Assembly: GCA_012514615.1 (NCBI GenBank)
Contig: JAAYZY010000138.1
Location: forward strand, 1-11,846
Origin: Chloroflexota bacterium
Lineage (GTDB): Bacteria > Chloroflexota > Anaerolineae > DTPP01
DNA: 11,846 nt
Direction: 5' to 3'
Positions 1 to 8,200 of the stretch are shown here, piece after piece (position 1 is the first letter of the stretch; every line of letters starts with the position of its first letter). A model generated the notes under the pieces. That model worked only from the letters and a program-made list of their open reading frames with translations, was not told the origin of the DNA and did no database searches. The position numbers and the translations under genes are program-made.

Positions 1-1
1 G

Positions 2-1885
2 ATCAACCTGGCCAGCGGCGAGTATGCCGATGTGAGCAAGCGGCCGCGGCTGACGGTATGGTATCGGGTGGCGACGCCGACGCCGACGTTGACGCCGACG
101 CGGACATCCACGCCCACCCTGACCCCGACCCCCACAGCCACGGCGACGGCTACCCCCAAGGCTACGGCCACGGCCAGCCCCACCCCGACGCCCACAGCGA
201 CGCCGCCCATCACCTGCGCCGACTTCGAAGCCGAGAGCGGCTTCATGGTGGTGCCCATGACCGTGGGCGAACACCCCGGCGCATCCGGCGGCCAGTACGT
301 CTACTCCACGGTGGATTACGGCGGCGCGGTGACGGTGACCTTCTCCCTGGAGGAAGCCGGCCACTGGATGGTGGAAGGGCGCGTTTGGGGGCCAGACTAC
401 GAAAGCGATTCGTTCTACGCCAGCATGGATGGTGGGCCGGATGCCCTGTGGGACATCCCCATCACCACCTATTGGGCCTGCCACATGGTGCGGGACCGCC
501 TGAGCAGCCCCGACCCCCTGGTCTACCCCTTGGAGGCCGGCGAGCACCAGTTCACCGTGCGAGGCCGTGAGGCCGGGGCGCGGCTGGACGCCTTCCGTCT
601 GGCGCCGGCTGCGTCGCCTACGCCCACGACGACGCCCACCGCCACTGCCACAGCCGAGCCGGCGCCAGACCTCTCCGGCTCCACCAAGGCGGCCGACAAG
701 ACGATGGTGGACTACTTCCAAGGCGTTGCCTACACAGTGACGCTGCGCAACAGCGGCTTGCCGGGCTACATCTGGATGACCGACACGGTGCCGGCTCTGC
801 TCACCTACGTGCCCGGCAGCGCCACAGCCGGCGCCGCCTACGACGCGGACCTCAACGCCGTGCTGTGGCAGGGCGTACTGGGCACCGACGAAGCGGTGGA
901 GGTTGCCTTCGTCACCGCCGGCCCCATGCCGCCGCTGGCCCACGATACCGCCATCGTCAACACGGCGATCATCCACGACGGCGTCCACCTGCCCCTGGAG
1001 CGGTCGGTGACGGTGTTGGCCAACCCCTGGCCCACGCCTACCCCCACAGCGTCGCCCACCGCATCGCCGGTGCCGAACCTGTCCGGCTCCACGAAGGTGG
1101 CCGACAAGGCGCTGGTGGACTACTTCCAGGGCGTCGCCTACACCGTGACGCTGCAGAACAGCGGCGACCCGGCCCACGTCTGGATGACCGACACGGTGCC
1201 GGCGCTGCTGGCCTACGTGCCCGGCAGCGCCACGGGCGGGGCCACTTACGACGCGGACCTCAACGCTGTGCTGTGGAACGGCTGGATCGGCCGCGGGGAG
1301 TCGACGCAGGTGACGTTCGGAACCAGCGGGCCTGTGCCGGTGGTGCCCCACGACACCATGATCGCCAACACAGTGCTCATCGACGACGGGGTGCATCCGC
1401 CCTTCGAGCGGGTGGCGCTGGTGAAGGCCAACCCCTGGCCCACGCCCACCGTCACCGCCACCTCCAGCCCGTCGGCCACCCCCACCGCCACGGCCACCGC
1501 CGGGCCTTCGCCCACGGCCACCGCCACGCCCTACTCTGTGGGGGTGACCACCTCGCTGACGCCCGGCGTGGCCCTGGGGCTGGGCCAGCCCATCACCCTC
1601 ACCTTCGCCGCGACCATGGACCGCGATTCGCTGGCCCTGCACTTCGACCCGCCGGTGCCCTTCCAGGTGCGCTGGGAAGGGCCGCGCCTGGCCAGCGGGA
1701 ACCGCCAGGGCGTCGAGTCGGCGGTCATCGTCCACGACCCGTTCCGACCGGCGGCGCTCTACCGGCTCGTCCTGGAAGACGGTTGGAGCTCAGACGGCGG
1801 CCGGGTGACCCCGCAATCGTGGCTCTTCTTCACGGAAGAGTCGTTCTTGGCCCTGCCGCTGATCTTGACCCAGGCGGGGCCCTAA
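2..1885 (+). CDS. Secreted modular surface protein, 3' part (DNRLRE tail, CBM6/35-like, two DUF11-like domains, Ig-like end)
   Basis: The gene is cut by the left edge. Frame 2 is open from base 2, and its first residues (LASGEYADVSKRPRL) match the C-terminal ends of both DNRLRE-type domains in the large protein at 5241-8975 (LASAEAADPAQRPRL, LASSEADDLNQRPRL). The GTG at 32 is therefore internal, not the start. Domains in order: DNRLRE tail (2-70); PT-rich linker (71-208); a beta-sandwich resembling CBM6/CBM35 (209-601, starting DFEAESG, with a GGQYV strand and ending LDAFRL); a short linker; two DUF11-like domains in tandem (665-1042, 1073-1450), each with WMTDTVPALL and DADLNAVLW; a PT linker; and an Ig-like domain (about 1531-1850). 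The C-terminus reads FLALPLIL plus five residues, a tail style I associate with Chloroflexota secreted proteins. The likely role is extracellular, with carbohydrate binding or adhesion. No catalytic domain lies in the visible part. Stop TAA at 1883-1885. Confidence 0.85.
   Translation: MNLASGEYADVSKRPRLTVWYRVATPTPTLTPTRTSTPTLTPTPTATATATPKATATASPTPTPTATPPITCADFEAESGFMVVPMTVGEHPGASGGQYVYSTVDYGGAVTVTFSLEEAGHWMVEGRVWGPDYESDSFYASMDGGPDALWDIPITTYWACHMVRDRLSSPDPLVYPLEAGEHQFTVRGREAGARLDAFRLAPAASPTPTTTPTATATAEPAPDLSGSTKAADKTMVDYFQGVAYTVTLRNSGLPGYIWMTDTVPALLTYVPGSATAGAAYDADLNAVLWQGVLGTDEAVEVAFVTAGPMPPLAHDTAIVNTAIIHDGVHLPLERSVTVLANPWPTPTPTASPTASPVPNLSGSTKVADKALVDYFQGVAYTVTLQNSGDPAHVWMTDTVPALLAYVPGSATGGATYDADLNAVLWNGWIGRGESTQVTFGTSGPVPVVPHDTMIANTVLIDDGVHPPFERVALVKANPWPTPTVTATSSPSATPTATATAGPSPTATATPYSVGVTTSLTPGVALGLGQPITLTFAATMDRDSLALHFDPPVPFQVRWEGPRLASGNRQGVESAVIVHDPFRPAALYRLVLEDGWSSDGGRVTPQSWLFFTEESFLALPLILTQAGP
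71..208 (+). repeat. Pro-Thr-Ala low-complexity linker
   Basis: About 46 residues alternate Pro with Thr, Ala or Ser, built from ACG/ACC/ACA, CCG/CCC/CCT and GCG/GCC codons. Similar spacers lie at about 1441-1530 in the same gene and at 7401-7493 in the next secreted gene. They separate folded domains and are typical of extracellular mosaic proteins. Such linkers are often O-glycosylated, but nothing here shows that. Confidence 0.85.
665..1450 (+). repeat. Tandem duplication of a DUF11-like module (408-base period)
   Basis: Unit 1 starts at 665 (PDLSGSTK) and unit 2 at 1073 (PNLSGSTK). The offset is exactly 408 bases (136 codons) and is the same at the end of the unit (ANPWPTPT at 1019 and 1427), so there are no indels within the domain. 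By hand alignment about 88 of 126 residues are identical. The two ends and the core are most conserved, and the stretch after NAVLW diverges most. This is an intragenic domain duplication. Confidence 0.9.
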
Positions 1886-1909
1886 CGCCCCGGCCGCGCC
1901 CATCCCGCA

Positions 1910-1942
1910 GAGACGCCCCCGGGCCCGCGCCGGGGGCGTCTC
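1910..1942 (+). terminator. Strong GC hairpin after the first secreted-protein gene
   Basis: A perfect 13-bp stem (GAGACGCCCCCGG, 1910-1922, with its complement at 1930-1942) closes a 7-base loop, 25 bases after the stop codon. No T-run follows (next bases CATGCCCG), so it is only a partial match to an intrinsic terminator. It could also protect the mRNA 3' end. It separates this gene from the lepA promoter. Confidence 0.6.
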
Positions 1943-2077
1943 CATGCCCGTTGCCTGGGGCTGCGAGTTGCGCGATCATGCGGCCACCGAGGATGCACGG
2001 AAGTCGATTCGGCCAGGCTGCCCTAGCAAGCAGGGCATGGAAACGACAAGGAGGCGTTTCCCCTCCCCCTTGGTGGC

Positions 2078-2106
2078 TTGACGGCAGCGTGGGTTTGCTT
2101 TATGAT
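2078..2106 (+). promoter_or_regulatory. Sigma70-type promoter for lepA
   Basis: TTGACG (-35, 2078-2083) and TATGAT (-10, 2101-2106) are separated by exactly 17 bases, 53 bases before the lepA start. Each box differs from consensus at one position. Transcription would begin near 2113, leaving a leader of roughly 45 bases. This is the best promoter match I found in the window. Confidence 0.75.
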
Positions 2107-2125
2107 CACGCGGTAGAAGAGAACG

Positions 2126-2151
2126 CCTCGCCCCAGCGGGGACGAGGGGAG
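2126..2151 (+). promoter_or_regulatory. lepA leader hairpin overlapping the ribosome binding site
   Basis: CCTCGCCCC (2126-2134) pairs with GGGG (2138-2141) and CGAGG (2143-2147), with a 3-base AGC loop and a single bulged A at 2142. The right arm overlaps the Shine-Dalgarno stretch GAGGGGAG (2144-2151), which lies 7 bases before ATG 2159. Nine GC-rich pairs would be stable at moderate temperature and would hide the first half of the ribosome binding site. The pairing is direct from the sequence; a regulatory effect is inferred. Confidence 0.55.
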
Positions 2152-2158
2152 CAAACCC

Positions 2159-3961
2159 ATGGAACAAGAGCGCATCCGCAACTTCTGTATCATCGCCCAC
2201 ATCGACCACGGCAAGTCCACCCTGGCTGACCGCCTGCTGGAGCAGACCGGCACCGTCTCGGCCCGGGAGATGCAGGAGCAGTACCTGGACGGCATGGACT
2301 TGGAGCGGGAGAAGGGCGTGACCATCAAGGCCTCGGCCGTGTGCATGCACTACACGGCCAGCGACGGCCAGACCTACGAGCTGAACCTCATCGACACGCC
2401 CGGCCACGTAGACTTCTCCTGCGAGGTCTCCCGCAGCCTGTCGGCCTGCGAGGGGGCCATCCTGGTGGTGGACGCCTCCCAGGGCATCGAGGCCCAGACC
2501 CTGGCCAACCTCTACCTGGCCCTGGACCTGGACCTGGCGCTCTTGGCGGTGGTGAACAAGATCGACCTGCCCTCGGCCGAGCCGGACGAGGTGGCCCAAG
2601 AGATCGAAGAACTGGTAGGCATCGACGCCCGCCAGGTGATCCGCGCCTCGGCCAAAGAAGGGCGCGGCGTCGCCGAGATCCTGGAGCAGGTGGTGAAACG
2701 GCTGCCGCCGCCCAAGGGCCAGGCCGACGCCCCCCTGCGGGCGCTGATCTTCGATTCCCACTACGACGCCTACAAGGGTGTCATCGCCTACGTGCGGGTG
2801 GTGGATGGGGTCATCGAGAAGGGGCGCAACCTGTTGCTCATGGCCCACAACCAGGTGGTGGAGCCGCTGGAGATCGGCGTCTTTGCCCCGGGGCTGAAGC
2901 CCACCGGTCGGCTGTCGGCCGGCGAGGTGGGCTACGTGGCCACCGGGCTGAAGACGGTGCGGGACCTTTCGGTGGGCGACACCTTCACCTTGGCCGAGCA
3001 GCCAGCCGCCCAGCCGCTGCCCGGCTACCGCCCGGCCAAGCCCATGGTCTTCGCCGGCATCTACCCGTCGGAGGGCGAGGACTACACCCTGCTGCGGGAA
3101 GCGCTGGAGCGACTGCAGCTCAACGACGCCTCCCTCACCTACGAGCCGGAGAGCTCCCAGGCCCTGGGATTCGGCTTCCGCTGCGGCTTCTTGGGCCTCT
3201 TCCACATGGAGATCATCCAAGAGCGGCTGGAACGGGAGTACGACTTGGATATTGTCTTCACTTCCCCCAGCGTGGAGTACCAGGTGCTTCTGCGGGACGG
3301 CTCGGTACTCACCATCGATAGCCCGGCTGCCCTGCCTTCCGAAGAGCAGATCGAGAGCATCGAAGAGCCTTGGATGCGCATCACCATCTTCACCCCCAAA
3401 GACTACATCGGCCCCATCATGGACCTGGTGACCAGCCGCCGCGGTGAATACGAGAAGATGGAGTACCTGGACACGCGGCGCGTCTTGCTTTCCTACCAGA
3501 TCCCGCTTTCCGAGATCATCGTGGACTTCTACGACCAGCTTAAGTCGCGCACCCGCGGCTACGCCTCGCTGGACTACGATCTGTCGGGCTACCGCCCCAG
3601 CGACTTGGTGCGCTTGGATGTGCTGGTGAACCAGCAGGGGGTGGACGCCCTGTCCATCATCGTGCATCGCGGCGACGCCTACCACAAGGGCCAGCAGTTG
3701 GTCAGCAAGATGAAACGGGTCATCCCCCGCCAGCTCTTTGACGTGCCGATTCAGGCGGCGGTGGGCAAGCGGGTCATCTCTCGGGCCAACGTCAAGGCGG
3801 TGCGCAAGGATGTGCTGGCCAAGTGCTACGGCGGCGACATCACCCGTAAGCGCAAGCTGCTGGAGAAGCAGAAGGCCGGCAAGCGCCGCATGAAGAAGAT
3901 CGGCAACGTGGAGATCCCGCAAGATGCCTTCATGGCGGTGCTGCGTCTGGAAGAAGACTGA
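2159..3961 (+). CDS. lepA: Elongation factor 4 (LepA), ribosomal back-translocase GTPase
   Basis: LepA is a ribosome-binding translational GTPase reported to back-translocate or remodel stalled ribosomes and to aid translation initiation or 30S assembly. The 600-residue length is normal for the family. GTPase motifs are intact: G1 AHIDHGKST (13-21), switch region REKGVTIK (50-57), G3 DTPGH (79-83, with the catalytic His), G4 NKID (133-136) and G5 SAK (164-166). EF-G-like domains follow. The LepA-specific C-terminal domain is present, with [20 protein letters not shown] and a basic KRRMKKIG stretch before the [13 protein letters not shown] ending. The start ATG 2159 gives the canonical N-terminus ([17 protein letters not shown]) with a GAGGGGAG site 7 bases upstream, partly inside a leader hairpin. 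It follows a good promoter and is closely followed by an MFS transporter gene rather than the lepB signal peptidase gene that is downstream of lepA in Escherichia coli. Confidence 0.98.
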   Translation: MEQERIRNFCIIAHIDHGKSTLADRLLEQTGTVSAREMQEQYLDGMDLEREKGVTIKASAVCMHYTASDGQTYELNLIDTPGHVDFSCEVSRSLSACEGAILVVDASQGIEAQTLANLYLALDLDLALLAVVNKIDLPSAEPDEVAQEIEELVGIDARQVIRASAKEGRGVAEILEQVVKRLPPPKGQADAPLRALIFDSHYDAYKGVIAYVRVVDGVIEKGRNLLLMAHNQVVEPLEIGVFAPGLKPTGRLSAGEVGYVATGLKTVRDLSVGDTFTLAEQPAAQPLPGYRPAKPMVFAGIYPSEGEDYTLLREALERLQLNDASLTYEPESSQALGFGFRCGFLGLFHMEIIQERLEREYDLDIVFTSPSVEYQVLLRDGSVLTIDSPAALPSEEQIESIEEPWMRITIFTPKDYIGPIMDLVTSRRGEYEKMEYLDTRRVLLSYQIPLSEIIVDFYDQLKSRTRGYASLDYDLSGYRPSDLVRLDVLVNQQGVDALSIIVHRGDAYHKGQQLVSKMKRVIPRQLFDVPIQAAVGKRVISRANVKAVRKDVLAKCYGGDITRKRKLLEKQKAGKRRMKKIGNVEIPQDAFMAVLRLEED

Positions 3962-3965
3962 CACG

Positions 3966-5138
3966 GTGAGGCTTTCCCCATCCCGCGCTTGGCGCTCTGT
4001 GGTCGACCGCTTTCCCCCAGCGCTGTGGCTGGCGTTGGCCATCGCTTTGTGCTTCCACAGCAGCATGAACATCCTCACCGCGCCCTTGCCGCTCTACGTG
4101 ACGCACCTGGGCGGCGGGGCCACCGAGGTGGGCCTGGCGGCTGGCTTGCTGGCCGGCTTTGCCCTGCTCATGCGCCTGCCGGTGGGCTGGATGGCCGATG
4201 GCTTGCCCCGCTGGTGGCTGCTGTTCTTGGGCTGCATGGTCTTCTTGGCCACGTCGTTTGGCCTTACCCTGGTGGCCACGGTGCCGGCGGTGCTGGCCCT
4301 GCGCACCTTGCAGGGCTTGGGCCTCTCCGCCTTCAGCACCGGCTACTCTGCCCTGGCAGCCGACCTGGCCCGCCCTGGCCGCAACGGCGAGGCGCTAGGC
4401 CTGGCCGGGATCGCCGCGCCGTTTGCCATGCTCTACGCGCCCGCCCTGGGCGAGGCGGCGCGGTTGCAGATGGGCTTTCGGCCGGCCTTCCTCCTGGCAG
4501 CGCTGGCGGCCTTGGCTGGCCTGGTGCTGCTGCTGTGGCTGCCGCGGCGGTCCGGCCACGCCCCGCAGCCGCTGCGGCAGCCTGCATCCCACGGCCAGCC
4601 CCAGGGGCGGGTGCGGCCCAGCATCATCCTGGCCCTGGCCCTGTCCGGCGCCATCTACGCCGTCCAGTGGGGGTTCATGCCCACCTTCGCGGTGGAGCGC
4701 AACCAGCTCACCGCCGGGCCGTTCTTCAGCGCCATGGCTCTGGCCACCGTGGGCGCCCGCCTGGGCATGGGCTCGCTTTCGGACCGTCTGGGCCGCCGCC
4801 TGGTGATGATCCCTGGCCTGGCCCTGCAGGCGTTCTCGTTGTGGGTGTTGGCTGCCATGACCAACTGGTGGTGGATGATCGCCGCCGGGATGGCTGCAGG
4901 CTTGGGCATGGGCGCGGCCCGAGCCGCTCTGGAAGGAGCCATTGTGGACGATGCCCATGCCGCCGCCCGCGGCCGGGCCTTCAACCTGGCCTGGGTGGGC
5001 TACGATGTGGGGATCACTGCCGGGGCCATGGCCGTGGGGCCTGTGGCCGACGCCCTGGGCTACGGCGCCATGTTCGGCGTGGCCGGCGGCGTCAGCTTTC
5101 TGTTGGTGGGCTTGTTCATCCTCGCCACAGGCGACTAA
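3966..5138 (+). CDS. Major facilitator superfamily transporter
   Basis: This is a 390-residue, very hydrophobic protein consistent with 12 membrane helices, acting as a secondary transporter in the cytoplasmic membrane. MFS signatures occur once in each half: a motif-A-like loop after helix 2 (GWMADGLPR, 74-82) and a better motif A in the second half (GSLSDRLGRR, 269-278). RTLQGLGLSAFST (113-125) resembles motif B. A hydrophilic central loop (about 193-217, rich in Pro, Gln and Arg) separates the halves. I chose GTG 3966: it is 4 bases after the lepA TGA and has GGAAGAAG (3949-3956) 9 bases upstream. An in-frame ATG at 3924 would overlap lepA and add 14 hydrophilic residues with a poorer site. 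Translational coupling to lepA is likely. The substrate cannot be told from sequence; drug or sugar efflux are the usual possibilities for this type. Confidence 0.9.
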   Translation: MRLSPSRAWRSVVDRFPPALWLALAIALCFHSSMNILTAPLPLYVTHLGGGATEVGLAAGLLAGFALLMRLPVGWMADGLPRWWLLFLGCMVFLATSFGLTLVATVPAVLALRTLQGLGLSAFSTGYSALAADLARPGRNGEALGLAGIAAPFAMLYAPALGEAARLQMGFRPAFLLAALAALAGLVLLLWLPRRSGHAPQPLRQPASHGQPQGRVRPSIILALALSGAIYAVQWGFMPTFAVERNQLTAGPFFSAMALATVGARLGMGSLSDRLGRRLVMIPGLALQAFSLWVLAAMTNWWWMIAAGMAAGLGMGAARAALEGAIVDDAHAAARGRAFNLAWVGYDVGITAGAMAVGPVADALGYGAMFGVAGGVSFLLVGLFILATGD

Positions 5139-5240
5139 CCCTCGCTGCTGCGCAACCCAACGCCCTGCTTTCCGTCTATTCTTTCGCACAGGCTGCGTCG
5201 CTTCCCAGTCCAGCGTGGCCTGCCAGGAGTCTCCTTGCCC

Positions 5241-8200
5241 ATGAACCGACGCTACCTGCTCACCTGCCGCCGCGGTGCGGCCTTCTGCCTGGCGCTTTTC
5301 CTGCTGGCCGTGTTGCCGGCGGGGGCCGGCGCGCCCCCGGCCGGCCAGTCTCGCCCCTTTGCCCCCCAACCGGGCATCTACGCCTTCTGGGATACGGCCC
5401 ACCTAGACCCGTCCGACTACCCCATCGTGGGGGGCAACATCATCTACACCTGGGAAGGGCTCGAGCCACAGCCGGGGCAGGTGGTCGTCGCCGGGCCGCA
5501 GAGTTGGCTGGCGCAAGAGGCCGCTCTGGGCAAGGCCGGCGGCATCGGCATCGCCACCTACCAGGGCATCGCCGCCGGCGGCGATGTGACGCCATCCTGG
5601 GTCTACCGCGAAGCGCCGGAGGCCCAGGTGCTCTGCGAGATGCGCCCGGATATCGTCTGGAGCATCCCTCGCTACTGGAGCGAGGAGTACCTGACCCGTT
5701 ACGAACGATTCGTGCGCACCCTGGGCGCGGCCTTGGACGGCGACCCGCGCTTGGCCTGGGTGGAGATCGGCGTGGGGATGTACGGCGAGACGGTCCCGGC
5801 CGAGCCCGAGTTCCGCGCCTGCCTGGAGGCCAACGGGCTGACCAGCGAGGTCTGGATCGAGACGGTGAAGCGCATGACCCTGATCTACCGCCAAGCGTTT
5901 CCCCGCACCGCCCTCATGCTGCAGATGGCCCCCTACTTCAGGTCCGAGTCGGAGCGGCGTGTCTTTACCGATTACGCCGCCTCCCTGGGCGTGGGCCTGA
6001 AGCACAACGGCTTGCGGGCCGATTCGGAGTCGCAGGTCTACGACGACCCAACCAAGACGCTCTACGGCGCTGGCCAGTATGACCCCCAGCGCACCCATGG
6101 CAGCCGCGTGCCGGTGGCTTGGGAGACCTACGACACCATGCTCAACAGCCAGGCCAACACCCTCTGGGGAGTGCTCAACGCCTTGGACAAGCACGCTGAC
6201 TACATCGTGATGAACCAGGCGCTGCTTTCGGACCCGGCGCGCCGGCCCTACCTGGAGCTTGCCAACCGCTACCTGGGCCGCACGCCGGCCGATACTCCCA
6301 GCGTCTGGGTGGCCCTACGGGAGCCGCTGCCCCAGCACGTCTGGTACCCCCAGCGGGGCAACTTCACCTTCTGGCTCTACCAAGACGACACCGTGCCCGG
6401 GGGGCGCAGCGTGCCCCTGTGGAACGTGGACGATTCGCCTCAAGGCCGCTACGCCCGCCGCAGCGACTGCGCTGCCGGCCAGTGCCTGCTGGCCTTTGAC
6501 GTGGATGATCAGTACCTCTGGGGCGGGCGCAACGCCGTCACGGTGACGGTGACTTACTGGGATGGCGGCGTGGGCCTCTGGGAGCTGCAGTACGACGCTG
6601 TGGACAACCCCTACCAGTCGGCCGGCGTGGTGCAGAAGGGCAACAGCCAGACTTGGCGGACCCACACCTTCACCCTCCCCGACGCCCATTTCGCCAACCG
6701 CCAGAGCGGCGGCGCCGTTCGCTCGGGCACCGACTTCCGCATCCTGGCCCGGGATGACGACGACGCCTTCCATCTGGTGGATGTGGCTCGCGGCGTGGCC
6801 GCAGATGCCCCCCAGCGATACCATCTCTCGCTGCAGGGTGGGGTGCAGGGTTACGGCGGCGCGTCCGATACCACCCTGGCCGCGGCGCAGCCGTTCAACA
6901 ACTTCGGCGGGGATGAGGCTCTGGCCCTGCAGAGCGGCGAGGCCAGCAACGTTCTCCTGCGCTTTCACCTCGCGCCCTTGCCGGCCGGCGCCTCGGTGCT
7001 CACCGCGACGTTGGAGCTCACCGCGCTTGCGCAGAGCAGCAGTGCGCCCCTGGCCCTGGAGGCCTACGGCTTGCTGCGGCACTGGGAGGAGGAGGAAGCC
7101 TCGTGGCGCTTCTCCTTCGGCGGTGTGCCCTGGGCCTCTGCCGGGGCGCGCTCGGCTGGGGTGGACCGCCGCGCCGACTTCGCCAGCCAGAGCCGCTTCG
7201 TGGCTGATGGGCAGCCCACCGCGGTGGATGTGACCCACCTGGCGCGGGCCTGGCTGGCCCAGCCGTCGGCCAACCACGGCCTGCTGCTGCGCATCGTCAG
7301 CCCCACCTTCACCGAGTTGCGCCTGGCCAGCGCCGAGGCCGCCGACCCGGCCCAGAGGCCCCGCCTGGTGCTGCACTACGCCCAGCCGGCCGGCGCTGCC
7401 ACACCTTCGCCCACGCCCACCGTCACGCCAGGCAGCCCCACGCCTACGCCGACCGCCAGCGCGACCCCCACGGCGGCGACGCCCACCCCAACCTATGCCG
7501 TTACCGAGCTGGTCTACCAGCAGGGGCGAGGGGGCTACCGCGGCGCCCGCGATACCACCCTCAGCGCTTGGGAGCCCGACAGCAACACCCACGGGGCCCC
7601 GGCCCTCAGCCTGCGCACCGACGGCGCCGGCGACGTCCGCTCGGCGTTGCTGCATTTCGACCTGGGGGACATCCCCCAGCACGCCCAGGTGACCCAGGCA
7701 ACCCTGACGGTCTACGCCAACGCGCAGAGCAACCGCAACTGGCTTTGGGTGCTTGCCTACCAGGTGCTGCGCCCCTGGGAGGCAAGCCAGGCCACCTGGA
7801 ACCGCGCCCAAGCGGGGAGCGCCTGGGCCGGCCCGGGCTGCAGCGGCGTGGGGTGGGACCGCGCCCGCTACCAGAGCGGCCAGGCCTACCTGTTCGCGCC
7901 CGGCCGCTCCCACGCCCTGAACATCACGGCGCTGGTGCAGGGGTGGGTCGCCCAGCCCCACACGAACCAGGGACTGTTGTTGCGCGCCTACAGCAGCGGG
8001 TCGGTGCAGTACGACTTGGCCAGCAGCGAAGCCGACGATCTCAACCAGCGGCCCCGCTTGCTGGTGCAGTACCGCATCGTGCCCACGCCCACGCCCACCT
8101 GGACCGGCACCCCACCCACTGCCACACCCACCGCCACACCCACGGCCACGGCGAGCGCCACGGCCACGCCTACCGCCACACCCACGGCCACACCCAGCCC

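Noticed and set aside
32..34. GTG at 32 as the start of the first secreted protein
   Set aside because: The frame is open to base 2 and the residues before the GTG continue a DNRLRE-type domain end. No ribosome binding site precedes it, and a start there would lack a signal peptide.
2020..2036. Small hairpin GCCCT/AGGGC upstream of the lepA promoter
   Set aside because: Only five pairs, no T-run and no relation to a gene end. It is expected by chance at this GC content.
3924..3926. ATG 3924 as start of the MFS transporter
   Set aside because: It lies inside lepA, has a poor ribosome binding site, and would add 14 unlikely residues. GTG 3966 just after the lepA stop fits better.
1976..4078. 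Long minus-strand open frame (700 codons) opposite lepA
   Set aside because: It lies antisense to an unmistakable lepA. The translation is rich in His, Gln, Leu and Val without domain logic, as expected from the high third-position GC of the sense gene.
5139..5240. Promoter in the gap before the large secreted protein (TATTCT at 5177-5182)
   Set aside because: No -35 box at a suitable distance, and the -10 match is weak.
3989..6082. Plus-strand open frame spanning the MFS gene and the start of the secreted protein in another frame
   Set aside because: It is Arg/Pro/Gly/His-rich with no recognisable domain. It overlaps two well-supported genes with clear starts and signal or membrane segments.
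6315..7961. Minus-strand open frame (548 codons) opposite the large secreted protein
   Set aside because: It is antisense to recognisable domains, has no ribosome binding site, and its Gly/Ala/Arg/Val-rich sequence is a mirror of GC-rich codons.
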